From the NCBI RefSeq assembly GCF_014879975.1, contig NZ_CP062500.1:558001-622000 (forward strand): a stretch of DNA of 64,000 bases, given 5' to 3'. Positions 19,826-29,396 of the stretch are shown here, piece after piece. Each line of letters starts with the position of its first letter. Positions within the stretch are counted from its first letter, which is position 1. Under the pieces are notes generated by a model, which saw only the letters and a program-made list of their open reading frames with translations, searched no databases and had not been told where the DNA came from. Source of the DNA: Vibrio bathopelagicus. Its GTDB lineage: Bacteria > Pseudomonadota > Gammaproteobacteria > Enterobacterales > Vibrionaceae. The position numbers were made by a program, and so were the translations under genes.

Positions 19826-19862
19826 AAAAGGCCTCATTACTTCGCAGTAATGAGGCCTTTTT
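19826..19862. terminator. Bidirectional terminator between brnQ and fldB
   Basis: AAAAGGCCTCATTACT, TCG, AGTAATGAGGCCTTTTT: a long perfect stem with A and T tracts. Confidence 0.93.
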
Positions 19863-19944
19863 GTATCTAATCGATAATGTTCTTTCGGCTTGGAGTTAGA
19901 AACTCGCGCTTAATTCTTAACGCTTAGCTCTAAGAAAACTGAGC

Positions 19945-20466
19945 TTAAAGCTTTTCGCTGTACTCGACGAGTACTTGTTCAACCCAAGTTGCGATGCGTT
20001 CGTCGCTGAGTTCATACTGTGAATCTTCATCCAGAGCTAAGCCAACAAATTGAGATTTGTCTTCCGTTAACGCTTTAGATGCTTCGAACTCGTAGCTGTC
20101 ATCGTTTGGCCAGAAGCCGACAAATTCAGCGCCTGCGGTTTTCAGTTCATCATGCAATAGTCCCATCGCATCTAAGAACCATTCACCGTAGCCCTCTTGA
20201 TCACCTAGACCAAACAGAGCCACAACCTTGCCTTTCATTGGCGTGGTTGCGATGTCTTCCCACAACTCATTCCAGTCTTCTTGAATCTCACCGAAATCCC
20301 ATGTTGAGATACCAAGCAGTAATAGGTCGTAGTCCGCCATAAAAGAAAGAGGGGTTTCTTTCACGTTATGGATATCAACTAGGTCTTCACCAATAATGCC
20401 GCGAATCTTCTCTGCTGCCATTTCGGTATAGCAGGTGGTTGAGCCGTAAAATAATCCAATTTTCAT
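19945..20466 (-). CDS. fldB: Flavodoxin FldB
   Basis: Small FMN electron carrier of the long-chain flavodoxin class. 173 residues. FMN phosphate loop [18 protein letters not shown] at residues 3-20, isoalloxazine loops [12 protein letters not shown] and [13 protein letters not shown]. The neighbouring divergent xerD matches the E. coli fldB-xerD-dsbC-recJ neighbourhood and separates it from fldA. Probably supplies electrons to reductive enzymes; its exact partners are not known. Confidence 0.93.
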   Translation of the reverse strand: MKIGLFYGSTTCYTEMAAEKIRGIIGEDLVDIHNVKETPLSFMADYDLLLLGISTWDFGEIQEDWNELWEDIATTPMKGKVVALFGLGDQEGYGEWFLDAMGLLHDELKTAGAEFVGFWPNDDSYEFEASKALTEDKSQFVGLALDEDSQYELSDERIATWVEQVLVEYSEKL

Positions 20467-20616
20467 AGCAAACGTTCGATTTTAATTTCAGATGGCGAAT
20501 TCTAACCATAAATCGACTTCGATTGCAGCGATTATCCGCTCAAGTCGTAATTTTTATGGCATTCATATTTGCTCTGACATACTCTCAAAATAGTTTCCAA
20601 TATTGTGAGTAACACT

Positions 20617-21531
20617 ATGCAGTCGCCTCAAGGGCAGAGCGCAGACCACGGTCTAGTTGAACAGTTTTTAGATGCTATGTGGATGGAGAGAGGGTTATCA
20701 GAGAATACACTCGTCTCTTATCGTACGGATTTATCCAAACTACTGACGTGGATGGAAAAGCACAATTATCGCCTCGATTTTATTAGCCTTTCGGGGCTAC
20801 AAGACTATCAAGGTTGGTTAGCCGACGCCGATTTCAAGCAGACTTCTCGTGCTCGTATGTTGTCTGCCATTCGTCGTTTGTTCCAATATTTACATCGCGA
20901 GAAAGTAAGAGCCGACGACCCTAGTGCATTGTTGATCAGCCCGAAACTGCCGAAGCGCTTACCGAAAGATCTAAGTGAAGAGCAAGTGGATTCACTGCTT
21001 GAAGCGCCAGATCCAAACGACCCCATTGAGCTTCGCGATAAAGCGATGCTTGAGTTACTCTATGCAACTGGACTTCGTGTGACTGAGCTCGTTAGCTTGA
21101 CCATGGAAAACATCAGCCTAAGGCAAGGTGTGGTGCGTGTGATCGGTAAAGGTGGCAAAGAGCGCTTAGTACCAATGGGCGAAAATGCGGTGGATTGGAT
21201 AGAGACATTTATTGAGCAAGGTCGTCCACAATTGTTGGGTGATAATAGTTCGGATGTGGTTTTTCCGAGTAAACGAGCAAAGCAAATGACCCGTCAAACG
21301 TTCTGGTATCGTATCAAGCATTATTCGGTGATAGCGGGCATCGACACGGAATTATTGTCGCCACACGTATTAAGGCATGCTTTTGCAACGCATTTACTGA
21401 ACTATGGCGCAGATCTCAGGGTCGTACAGATGTTGCTTGGGCATAGTGACTTATCGACAACCCAAATTTATACTCACGTGGCGACTGAAAGGCTGAAGCA
21501 AATTCACGCTCAGCACCACCCACGTGCTTAA
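20617..21531 (+). CDS. xerD: Site-specific tyrosine recombinase XerD
   Basis: With XerC, resolves chromosome dimers at dif in an FtsK-dependent reaction. 304 residues from this ATG; an in-frame GTG four codons earlier is the alternative, and neither has a strong ribosome site. An N-terminal SAM-like domain (~1-100) is followed by the catalytic domain with the R-K-H-R-H-Y set: Arg in ATGLRVTEL, Lys in GKGGKERLVP, HVLRHAF, LGHSDLSTTQIYTHV with the nucleophilic Tyr. First gene of xerD-dsbC-recJ, so the dif enzyme and not XerC by context. Confidence 0.95.
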   Translation: MQSPQGQSADHGLVEQFLDAMWMERGLSENTLVSYRTDLSKLLTWMEKHNYRLDFISLSGLQDYQGWLADADFKQTSRARMLSAIRRLFQYLHREKVRADDPSALLISPKLPKRLPKDLSEEQVDSLLEAPDPNDPIELRDKAMLELLYATGLRVTELVSLTMENISLRQGVVRVIGKGGKERLVPMGENAVDWIETFIEQGRPQLLGDNSSDVVFPSKRAKQMTRQTFWYRIKHYSVIAGIDTELLSPHVLRHAFATHLLNYGADLRVVQMLLGHSDLSTTQIYTHVATERLKQIHAQHHPRA

Positions 21532-21557
21532 ATCCATTTATTTTTAAGGTGAACTTA

Positions 21558-22337
21558 ATGAGCGTATTACGCCGTCTTCCTCTATTAGCGCTTCCTCTCA
21601 TGATTACTGCATGTAATGCATCAGAAGCGAAAGTAGAACAAACATCAACAGCCGTCGAAGTTGCTTCAGCTCAAGCTGTTGATACAGCTGCGTTAACTAA
21701 GCGCTTTGAAAAAATCGGTATTAAGGTAGAGAAGATTGTTCCTTCAGATATCGATGGCCTGTTAGAAATTCAAACCAACAGCGGCATTATCTTTTCTTCT
21801 CCAGAGGGCGATCACTTTCTAGCGGGCACTCTTTACTCTTTGGATGACAACGGCAAGTTCAGTGATGTGCTGGCCGAGCGTCAAGCTCCGCTTAATGCTG
21901 AAAAAGTCGCGGCATTGTCAGATACGGTTATCGAATATAAAGCCGATAACGAAAAGTACGTTGTGACGGTGTTTACTGACATTACCTGTGGCTACTGTGT
22001 TCGTCTACATAGCCAGATGCAAGGCTATAACGATCTGGGTATTACCGTTCGTTACATGGCTTACCCACGCCAAGGTGCGACCGGGCAAGTTGCCGACCAA
22101 ATGGCAGCAATCTGGGCTTCTGACGATCCAAAAGCAGCGATGCACAGTGCTAAAGCAGAACGTAAAATGCCAGCAGCGGGCAAAGACCTTAGCGAGCAGA
22201 AGCAAATCATAGCGAAGCAGTATCAACTAGGCCGTGAGCTTGGTATTAATGGTACTCCTGCTATCGTGCTAGCAAGTGGTGAGTTGGTGAGTGGTTACTT
22301 ACCGCCAGCACAACTTCTTCAGCGTTTAGAGCAGTAA
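21558..22337 (+). CDS. dsbC: Thiol:disulfide isomerase DsbC, possibly lipid-anchored
   Basis: Periplasmic disulfide isomerase. 259 residues: secretion signal, N-terminal dimerisation domain (~35-95), linker helix and thioredoxin-fold domain with active site CGYC at about 144-147 (TDITCGYC). The cis-Pro loop NGTPAIVLASGELVSGY is near the C-terminus. The signal ends MITAC, which fits a lipobox with Cys directly after it, unlike soluble E. coli DsbC. The ATG follows AAGGTG. Lies 26 bp after xerD. Confidence 0.93.
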   Translation: MSVLRRLPLLALPLMITACNASEAKVEQTSTAVEVASAQAVDTAALTKRFEKIGIKVEKIVPSDIDGLLEIQTNSGIIFSSPEGDHFLAGTLYSLDDNGKFSDVLAERQAPLNAEKVAALSDTVIEYKADNEKYVVTVFTDITCGYCVRLHSQMQGYNDLGITVRYMAYPRQGATGQVADQMAAIWASDDPKAAMHSAKAERKMPAAGKDLSEQKQIIAKQYQLGRELGINGTPAIVLASGELVSGYLPPAQLLQRLEQ

Positions 22338-22457
22338 GCTTTATTCCGAGCAAATCAGTTTGGTTTAGAACGGCATGATTTGTTCAGAGCGATGAGATTC
22401 GTTGAAAGTTATCTAGCCTCGTCGCTCGTTGTTTAAATTCCCCCATGTTTTTGATTT

Positions 22458-22493
22458 AAGGAGTGGCCTGATTGATATCGGGCCCATTTTTAT
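22458..22493 (+). promoter_or_regulatory. recJ ribosome site with an intervening hairpin
   Basis: The only good Shine-Dalgarno before recJ, AAGGAG (22458-22463), is 30 nt from the ATG, too far in linear sequence. Between them GGCCTGAT-TGAT-ATCGGGCC (22465-22484) can form an 8-bp stem with one G-T pair. Folding would leave a 10-nt gap. The same hairpin followed by CATTTTTAT could instead be a weak terminator. Confidence 0.55.
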
Positions 22494-24230
22494 ATGATAG
22501 AGATCCAACGCCGTCCTGAGGTCGATACTTCAGTTTTACCTGCTCACTTACCTGATTTGTTAAAGCGCATTTATGTAAGTCGCGGAATCGACAGTGCAGA
22601 GCAACTGGAGACAGCTGCGAAAGGCTTACACTCCTATCAAAAACTGGGTGGTATCGATGCCGCGGTAGAGCTGCTTTTCAATGCGATTAAGCTTCAGAAG
22701 CGCATTATTGTTGTCGGTGATTTTGATGCCGATGGCGCGACTAGTTCAGCTTTGTCGGTGTTGGCACTGCGCATGCTGGGCAGTTCGAATGTCGATTACC
22801 TAGTACCGAACCGCTTTGAAGATGGCTATGGATTGAGCCCGGAAGTTGTTGAACAAGCGATTGAGATTGGTGCCGAAGTAATCATGACCGTAGATAACGG
22901 TGTCTCTTCGATTGACGGTGTTCGCTTTGCTAAAGAGCAAGGCCTTGATGTGCTGGTTACTGATCATCACTTGCCTGGCTCTGAACTACCGATTGCCGAT
23001 GCAATGGTTAACCCCAACCTAGAAAGCTGTGCATTTCCTTCAAAAGCACTAGCAGGTGTTGGTGTGGCGTTTTACCTGATGATGGCGCTGTGTGTTCATA
23101 TGCGTAAATTGGGTTGGTTCGCACAGCACGGCATGACAGAACCTAAATTGATGGAACTGATTGACCTTGTGGCGCTAGGCACTGTAGCCGATGTGGTTCC
23201 ACTCGATGAGAACAACCGTATTTTGGTTCATCAAGGTTTGCAGCGTATCCGTGCAGGCAAAGCGCGCCCGGGTATTCAGGCCTTGATTGAAATTGCTAAG
23301 CGAGACGCTAAGCGTTTGGTGGCTTCTGATTTTGGTTTTGCTCTTGGCCCGCGTATCAATGCAGCAGGCCGATTGGATGATATGTCGTTTGGTGTTGAGT
23401 TGTTGATGAGCAATAACATTCACGCCGCGCGTCGAATGGCCAGCGAGTTAGATGGCTTGAACCAGACACGTAAAGAGATTGAAGAGGGCATGAAACAAGA
23501 GGCGATGGCTTTTTGTGAGCGCCTTGAGTTTGGTAAAGACGATCTGCCTTCCGGTTTAGCCCTGTTCCAACGTGATTGGCACCAAGGTGTGATTGGTATT
23601 TTGGCTTCGCGTATCAAAGACAAATACCACCGCCCAGTGATTGCGTTCGCTGATGGTGGGGAAGGCAGTATTAAGGGTTCATGTCGCTCGATTCCGGGTT
23701 TGCACATGCGCGATGCGCTCGACCGAATCGATACTCAAAACCCTGGTTTGATCTTGAAGTTTGGTGGCCATGCGATGGCGGCCGGTTTGACCATTATGGA
23801 AAAAGACTTCGAGCGATTCAGTAAGATGTTTGATGACGTTGTGCGCAAAGAGCTGGGTGAGACAGCGCTGAAGGGCATCATCTTGTCTGATGGTGAACTG
23901 TTACCAGAAGAGTTCTCTATGCACACCGCTGAAACGTTGCGTTCAGGTGGTCCTTGGGGGCAAGCGTTCCCTGAGCCAATCTTCGACGGTGAATTCAAAG
24001 TGTTGCATCAAAAATTGGTCGGTGAGAAGCACCTTAAATTGATGCTAGAACCTTTATACAAAGGCCATCCAACCAATGTAATGATCGATGGTATTGCCTT
24101 CAACGTTGATTTACGTCGCTGGCCAGATGCGTCAGTGAAAAGGGTGAATCTCGCATTTAAGCTGGATATCAACGAGTTTCGTGGCAACCAATCTTTGCAG
24201 TTGATGATTGATCATATTGAAGCAAAATAG
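22494..24230 (+). CDS. recJ: Single-stranded-DNA-specific exonuclease RecJ
   Basis: 5'-3' exonuclease on single-stranded DNA, used in RecF-pathway recombination, mismatch repair and base excision repair. 578 residues (E. coli 577). The DHH-family metal motifs are visible: VVGDFDADGATSSAL near residue 75, DNGVSS, and VTDHHLPGSELP near 155; DHHA1-type GGHAMAAG follows near 425. The N-terminus MIEIQRRPEVD aligns with the family start. Third gene after xerD and dsbC, ended by a terminator. Confidence 0.96.
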   Translation: MIEIQRRPEVDTSVLPAHLPDLLKRIYVSRGIDSAEQLETAAKGLHSYQKLGGIDAAVELLFNAIKLQKRIIVVGDFDADGATSSALSVLALRMLGSSNVDYLVPNRFEDGYGLSPEVVEQAIEIGAEVIMTVDNGVSSIDGVRFAKEQGLDVLVTDHHLPGSELPIADAMVNPNLESCAFPSKALAGVGVAFYLMMALCVHMRKLGWFAQHGMTEPKLMELIDLVALGTVADVVPLDENNRILVHQGLQRIRAGKARPGIQALIEIAKRDAKRLVASDFGFALGPRINAAGRLDDMSFGVELLMSNNIHAARRMASELDGLNQTRKEIEEGMKQEAMAFCERLEFGKDDLPSGLALFQRDWHQGVIGILASRIKDKYHRPVIAFADGGEGSIKGSCRSIPGLHMRDALDRIDTQNPGLILKFGGHAMAAGLTIMEKDFERFSKMFDDVVRKELGETALKGIILSDGELLPEEFSMHTAETLRSGGPWGQAFPEPIFDGEFKVLHQKLVGEKHLKLMLEPLYKGHPTNVMIDGIAFNVDLRRWPDASVKRVNLAFKLDINEFRGNQSLQLMIDHIEAK

Positions 24231-24273
24231 CGTTATCTTCACTGAATAATGTTCATCATTTAGCCCCAAATTC

Positions 24274-24310
24274 AACAAGCTCTGTTCAAAAACAGGGCTT
24301 GTTTTCTTTC
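24274..24310 (+). terminator. Terminator after recJ
   Basis: AACAAGCTCTGTT pairs with AACAGGGCTTGTT across a short A-rich loop (one mismatch), followed by TTTCTTTCTTT. Confidence 0.75.
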
Positions 24311-24466
24311 TTTCCCTTATAAATCCTACGTCTTTTTTCAGCCAGTCAAATTTATATCCCACTAAGTTATTGAATCTTGGCTTTCCACTCTAAAAAATTC
24401 TGTATCTCCGTCACACTTTTGAGTACAATTCTTCGGTTAAATTCTACTCATAAATGATGAGCTAAA

Positions 24467-25565
24467 ATGTTTGAAATCAATCCTATTAAAAACCGTCTGC
24501 AGGATGTGTCTGAACGCACAAATATCCTGAGGGGGTATCTTTGACTATGACGCTAAGAAAGAGCGTCTAGAAGAAGTAAACGCAGAATTAGAACAACCGG
24601 ATGTATGGAACGAACCTGAGCGTGCACAAGCGTTGGGTAAAGAACGTTCTGCATTGGAAGCGGTAGTAGAAACAATCGACCAACTTGACCAAGGTGTTGA
24701 GGATGTTGAAGGTCTATTAGAGCTTGCGGTTGAAGAAGAAGATCAAGAGACGTTTGACGAAATTGAACCGGAACTGGCTGAGCTAGAAGCTAAGCTAGAA
24801 AAACTGGAATTCCGTCGTATGTTTGCTGGCGATCACGACGCATCAGATTGCTACATCGATTTACAGTCAGGCTCGGGCGGTACAGAAGCTCAAGACTGGA
24901 CTTCAATGATGTTGCGCATGTACTTACGTTGGGCAGACTCGAAAGGCTTCAAAACTGAAGTTATCGAAGTGTCTGATGGCGATGTTGCTGGCCTTAAAGG
25001 CGCAACGGTACGTATTTCTGGTGAGTACGCATATGGTTGGTTGCGCACAGAGACCGGTGTTCACCGTCTGGTTCGTAAGTCACCATTTGATTCAAGTGGT
25101 CGTCGTCATACTTCATTTGCATCTGCGTTTATCTACCCAGAGATTGATGACAACATTACGATCGACATTAATCCTTCTGACTTACGTATTGACGTATACC
25201 GTGCCTCTGGCGCTGGTGGTCAGCACGTAAACACCACTGAATCGGCGGTACGTATTACTCACGTTCCAACCAACACTGTGGTTCAATGTCAGAATGATCG
25301 TTCGCAGCATAAGAACAAAGATCAAGCGATGAAGCAGCTACGTGCTAAGCTTTTTGAACTTGAGATTCAAAAACAAAATGCTGAAAAACAAGCGAGCGAA
25401 GAGACGAAATCAGACATCGGTTGGGGCAGTCAAATCCGCTCTTACGTACTGGATGATTCTCGTATCAAAGATTTGCGCACCGGCATCGAAAATCGCAATA
25501 CTCAAGCGGTTCTTGACGGTGACTTAGACAAGTTTATTGAAGCTAGCCTGAAATCAGGTCTGTAA
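24467..25565 (+). CDS. prfB: Peptide chain release factor 2 (programmed +1 frameshift)
   Basis: RF2 reads UGA and UAA stop codons. The first 25 codons end at an in-frame TGA (24542-24544) in the context AGGGGGTATCTTTGAC, the same site as in E. coli. An internal Shine-Dalgarno and CTT-TGA make ribosomes slip +1, so the product joins 24467-24541 to 24543-25565 and is 365 residues. Codon recognition motif SPF is in [11 protein letters not shown] and the peptidyl-hydrolysis motif GGQ in [12 protein letters not shown]. Frameshifting gives feedback control: low RF2 raises slippage. Followed 98 bp later by lysS, as in E. coli. Confidence 0.98.
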
Positions 25566-25663
25566 GCTTTACCAACTATTAAGCTTTACCAATAATATTG
25601 GTAAAAATGCCTATATTTGAAAAAATATAGCTGTCCAAATTATAAAAGCAGGGTACATCTCTA

Positions 25664-27196
25664 ATGACTGATGCTGTTCAAAACGAAAACGCACAAGAAG
25701 CTTCTTCACCTGAAGAGAACAAACTAATCGCTGAGCGCCGCAGCAAGCTGGATCACATCCGCCTGAACTGTAAAGCTAACGGTCACCCAAATGATTTCCG
25801 TCGTGAGCACCTAGCTGGCGACCTTCAAGCGGAATTCGGTGAGAAGACTAAGGAAGAGCTAGAAGAGCTTAACCACATCGTTGCGATCGCTGGTCGTATT
25901 ATGGCGAAGCGTGGTCCATTCCTTGCGATTCAAGAAACTTCTGGTCGTATCCAAGCATACGCAGCGAAAGACGTTCAAAAAGTACTAAAAGAGAAGTACC
26001 AAGGCCTAGATATCGGTGACATTATCGGTGTTAAAGGTGCGCTTCACAAGTCTGGTAAAGGCGACCTTTACGTGAACATGGAAGAGTTTGAATTGCTAAC
26101 GAAAGCACTTCGTCCTCTGCCAGAGAAGTTCCACGGTCTAACTGACCAAGAGATGCGTTACCGTCAGCGTTACGTTGACCTAATCGTGAACGAAGACTCT
26201 CGTAACACATTCATCGTGCGTTCTAAGCTTGTGTCTTCAATCCGTAACTTCATGAGCTCAAAAGGCTACCTAGAAGTTGAAACGCCAATGATGCACGTGA
26301 TCCCGGGTGGTGCAACAGCACGTCCATTTATCACTCATCACAACGCACTAGACATCGACATGTACCTACGTGTTGCACCTGAGCTTTACCTTAAGCGTCT
26401 AGTGGTTGGTGGTTTTGACCGTGTATTCGAGATCAACCGTAACTTCCGTAACGAAGGTCTATCTCCACGTCACAACCCTGAATTCACAATGATGGAATTC
26501 TACCAAGCGTACTCTGACTACAAAGATCTAATGGATCTGACAGAAGAGATGCTAAGCACAGCAGCGATGGACGTTCTTGGTTCGACTTCTATGCCTTACG
26601 GTGACGAAACCGTTGAGTTCGGTGGCACTTACGCTCGTATGAGCATGTTCGATGCAATCAAACACTACACACCTGAAAATGCAAACATTCAAGCTCTGAC
26701 TGAAGATGATCTTCAGAACAGAGAATTGATGGTTAAAATTGCAGAAGAAGTGGGTCTGTACGTTGAGAAGTTCTGGACATGTGGTCAGCTTCTTGAAGAG
26801 ATCTTTGGTGAAACGGCTGAGCCTCAGCTAATTCAACCAACGTTCATCACAGGCTACCCAGCGGACATTTCTCCACTGGCTCGTCGTAGCGATAGCAACC
26901 CATTCTTCACAGACCGCTTTGAGTTCTTCATCGGTGGCCGTGAAGTAGCGAATGGTTTCTCTGAGCTTAACGATGCACAAGACCAAGATGAGCGTTTTAA
27001 AGCACAAGTTAACGCAAAAGACGCGGGTGATGATGAAGCTATGTACTACGATGCAGACTACATTACTGCACTAGAGCACGGCCTTCCGCCAACAGCAGGT
27101 CAAGGTATTGGTATCGATCGCCTAGCGATGCTATTTACTAACACGCACACAATCCGTGACGTGATCTTGTTCCCGGCGATGCGCCCTCAAGCGTAA
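25664..27196 (+). CDS. lysS: Lysyl-tRNA synthetase, class II
   Basis: Charges tRNA-Lys. 510 residues (E. coli 505). An N-terminal OB-fold anticodon-binding domain (~60-150; [14 protein letters not shown]) precedes the class II catalytic core: motif 1 around [23 protein letters not shown], motif 2 [24 protein letters not shown] (near 265), motif 3 [15 protein letters not shown] (near 485). Downstream of prfB, ended by a strong terminator. Confidence 0.97.
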   Translation: MTDAVQNENAQEASSPEENKLIAERRSKLDHIRLNCKANGHPNDFRREHLAGDLQAEFGEKTKEELEELNHIVAIAGRIMAKRGPFLAIQETSGRIQAYAAKDVQKVLKEKYQGLDIGDIIGVKGALHKSGKGDLYVNMEEFELLTKALRPLPEKFHGLTDQEMRYRQRYVDLIVNEDSRNTFIVRSKLVSSIRNFMSSKGYLEVETPMMHVIPGGATARPFITHHNALDIDMYLRVAPELYLKRLVVGGFDRVFEINRNFRNEGLSPRHNPEFTMMEFYQAYSDYKDLMDLTEEMLSTAAMDVLGSTSMPYGDETVEFGGTYARMSMFDAIKHYTPENANIQALTEDDLQNRELMVKIAEEVGLYVEKFWTCGQLLEEIFGETAEPQLIQPTFITGYPADISPLARRSDSNPFFTDRFEFFIGGREVANGFSELNDAQDQDERFKAQVNAKDAGDDEAMYYDADYITALEHGLPPTAGQGIGIDRLAMLFTNTHTIRDVILFPAMRPQA

Positions 27197-27231
27197 TTTT
27201 CGCTGACAGGCTGTAACAGCCGATTCAATTT

Positions 27232-27255
27232 AAAAGCCACCTTCGGGTGGCTTTT
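27232..27255 (+). terminator. Terminator after lysS
   Basis: AAAAGCCACC, TTCG, GGTGGCTTTTT: 10-bp perfect stem with a stable tetraloop. Confidence 0.93.
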
Positions 27256-27469
27256 TCTGTTTATAAGTGTCCAAAACCTTGCCTGTACCGCACTCTTGAT
27301 TCGAAAAATCATTATTTCTGACATAGTCTTACTATTGAGACAAAAAATCTAAGATAGTCTCACTACTATACGTCTCTGCGCTGAATACGATCTCGCGGCA
27401 TTTTTGTCGAACGATGAAGCAGTGACTCGTATTAGCCTGATTTAAATAAAAATAGAATAAGGAAGAAGG

Positions 27470-28804
27470 ATGGGAACTCAATTTAAGATGGATTCCTTAC
27501 CAGGTTCTCTTATCGTCGTTGGTGGTGCGTACGAACCCTGGTTATCTGTATTAGAACAAGTGGGTTGGCAGTGTACCCAGTGTGCAGATTTACGAAAAGC
27601 CGATGCATTGATTGCCGACATAGGCCCATGCATTGGCATTGTGGACCTTAGCCATGATGAGTTCAGCCTAAATGGCATTGCAAACTTGGTGAGTAACAAT
27701 AAGCAGGTTAGGTGGCTCGCCTTTATCCGTGAATCGCAATTAAGCTCCGATACTATTTGCCAGTTTATCGTTAACTTCTGTATCGACTTTTTCACGGCAC
27801 CCATTCCAGATGCGCAGCTACTGAGCACCATAGGTCACCAGCTTGGTATGCTTAAGCTTGAGCAGAAAGTATGGCCAAACTACGGCATTAACAACAATAT
27901 GGGCTTATTGGGCGACTCGGTGGCAGTAAAGCGCCTAAGAGACCAAGTAAAGCGTATTGGGCCAACTGATGTCAGCATCTTAATTTATGGCGAGAGTGGG
28001 GCCGGTAAAGAGACGATTGCACGCTCTATTCATCAAAACTCTTCGCGCGCGCAAAAGCCATTTTTAACGGTCAATTGCCGAGCTCTGTCTGAGATGAGAA
28101 TTGAGGCTGAAGTCTTTGGCATTTCAGCTTCATCTGATGTTGCCCCCTGTATGTTGGAAGAGGCGGACGGCGGCACGATATTACTCAATGATGTACTGGC
28201 GATGCCCCGCAATCAACAGTTGAATCTGTTGCGCTTCTTACAAGAAGGGAAAATAGAGACGGAGACTGGATCTAAATCGGTAGATGTTCGTATTCTAGCG
28301 GCTAACTCTTCTGATATTGAAAAGGCACTGATTGAAGGTGATTTCAATGAAGAGCTTTACCACTATATCAATGTTCTACGAATCCAGGTTCCGAGTTTAA
28401 AAGAGCGGGTTAGTGATATCTCTGTGCTGGCTAATCATTTCTTACGTCAGTATTCGAAAGAGTTTAATGCTCAAGCTAAGAGCTTCTCTGACGAAGCGCT
28501 TCGCTCGATGAATCGTTATCACTGGCCGGGTAATGTCCGTGAGTTGATGAACCAAATCAAACGTGTTGTGTTGATGTCGGATTCGGTGATCATTGACGAT
28601 CATCAGCTGGATTTACCTAAGCAAAATGATGAACGACGCAGTCTCAAAAGTATTCGTGAGCGTTCCGAGCGAGATGCATTATTGATTGTTCTGGAATCTT
28701 ATGGTGGTCAAGTATCGTTGGCCGCTAAGGAACTTGGAGTTTCACGCGCAACCATGTACCGATTGCTTAACAAACATAGCCTGATTTCTGAAGGTGTTGT
28801 TTAG
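27470..28804 (+). CDS. vpsR: Biofilm regulator VpsR (NtrC-like, c-di-GMP responsive)
   Basis: 444 residues, the V. cholerae VpsR length. A receiver-like N-terminal domain (~1-130), an AAA+ domain (~145-370; Walker A YGESGAGKETIA) and a Fis-type helix-turn-helix at the end (GGQVSLAAKELGVSRATMYRLLNKH). The GAFTGA loop that contacts sigma-54 is absent: VFGISASSDVAPCML stands in its place, and Walker B reads GGTILLND. This agrees with VpsR acting with sigma-70. VpsR activates exopolysaccharide and biofilm genes with c-di-GMP. The lysS-vpsR neighbourhood is a Vibrio feature. Own transcription unit. Confidence 0.92.
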   Translation: MGTQFKMDSLPGSLIVVGGAYEPWLSVLEQVGWQCTQCADLRKADALIADIGPCIGIVDLSHDEFSLNGIANLVSNNKQVRWLAFIRESQLSSDTICQFIVNFCIDFFTAPIPDAQLLSTIGHQLGMLKLEQKVWPNYGINNNMGLLGDSVAVKRLRDQVKRIGPTDVSILIYGESGAGKETIARSIHQNSSRAQKPFLTVNCRALSEMRIEAEVFGISASSDVAPCMLEEADGGTILLNDVLAMPRNQQLNLLRFLQEGKIETETGSKSVDVRILAANSSDIEKALIEGDFNEELYHYINVLRIQVPSLKERVSDISVLANHFLRQYSKEFNAQAKSFSDEALRSMNRYHWPGNVRELMNQIKRVVLMSDSVIIDDHQLDLPKQNDERRSLKSIRERSERDALLIVLESYGGQVSLAAKELGVSRATMYRLLNKHSLISEGVV

Positions 28805-28847
28805 AGCTCTCAATTAATCGAATTTATCCGGTTAGTGTCAATCTAAG

Positions 28848-28873
28848 AGCCACGCATGATGCGTGGTTTTTTT
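28848..28873 (+). terminator. Terminator after vpsR
   Basis: CCACGCA-TGA-TGCGTGG followed by seven T. Confidence 0.9.
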
Positions 28874-29029
28874 GTTACCTATCGCTACAACTTCCTGTTG
28901 GCTGATAGATTGAGCTATTGGACGCTCGGTCGTTAAGATAGATGTTCTGTGATTTTATATAATCATAGTGAATATGTTATATATAAAGTGATATGCAACT
29001 AATATTTAGGTGAATCATTTGTTTTGAAA

Positions 29030-29058
29030 TTGTTAATCAATTATCGGTTGAATAATAT
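29030..29058 (+). promoter_or_regulatory. Candidate promoter for small-protein genes
   Basis: TTGTTA, 17-bp spacer, TAATAT. An IR GGTTA-GACTT-TAACC (29067-29081) lies at or just after the expected start of transcription. The remaining sequence from 28874 to 29164 is AT-rich with no other gene seen. Confidence 0.5.
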
Positions 29059-29164
29059 ACTCACTTGGTTAGACTTTAACCGTGAAAGCAATGGTTTAAC
29101 AAAGACTTATTTGCTTTTATTATCTCATTTCTTTTTGGATTTTTTAGTTAGTTTGGAGGCGCAA

Positions 29165-29287
29165 ATGAAACATTTCGATTTTATGCAGCATATTTGCGCG
29201 TCGTTTGATCCGTGTACTGACATGGTGACTGTTATGTCACAAGCATCAGCCATGGCCGATCGAAACACCCAAGATAAACCTAACTAA
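29165..29287 (+). CDS. Small 40-residue protein (hypothetical)
   Basis: ATG preceded by a strong Shine-Dalgarno (GGAGG, five bases upstream) opens a 40-codon frame starting MKHFDFMQHICASFDPC. The frame stays open 47 codons further upstream, but that part is odd in composition and lacks a ribosome site. There is no signal peptide or membrane span; two Cys and seven Met stand out. It lies ~110 bp before a DUF1127-like gene, probably on the same transcript. Not a family I recognise. Confidence 0.5.
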   Translation: MKHFDFMQHICASFDPCTDMVTVMSQASAMADRNTQDKPN

Positions 29288-29396
29288 TAGATCCGTATCC
29301 TTATTTGGCTGCGGAAAAATAGCAGCTAAGTGAGAAGCCCTCATACTATCTAGAACGCTATTTTTCCTCAGTTTATTCCACAACTGGAGAGTTATT

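Noticed and set aside
24976..25230. Alternative-frame open reading frame inside prfB
   Set aside because: Overlaps the conserved RF2 core; codon composition and lack of start signals mark it as a shadow.
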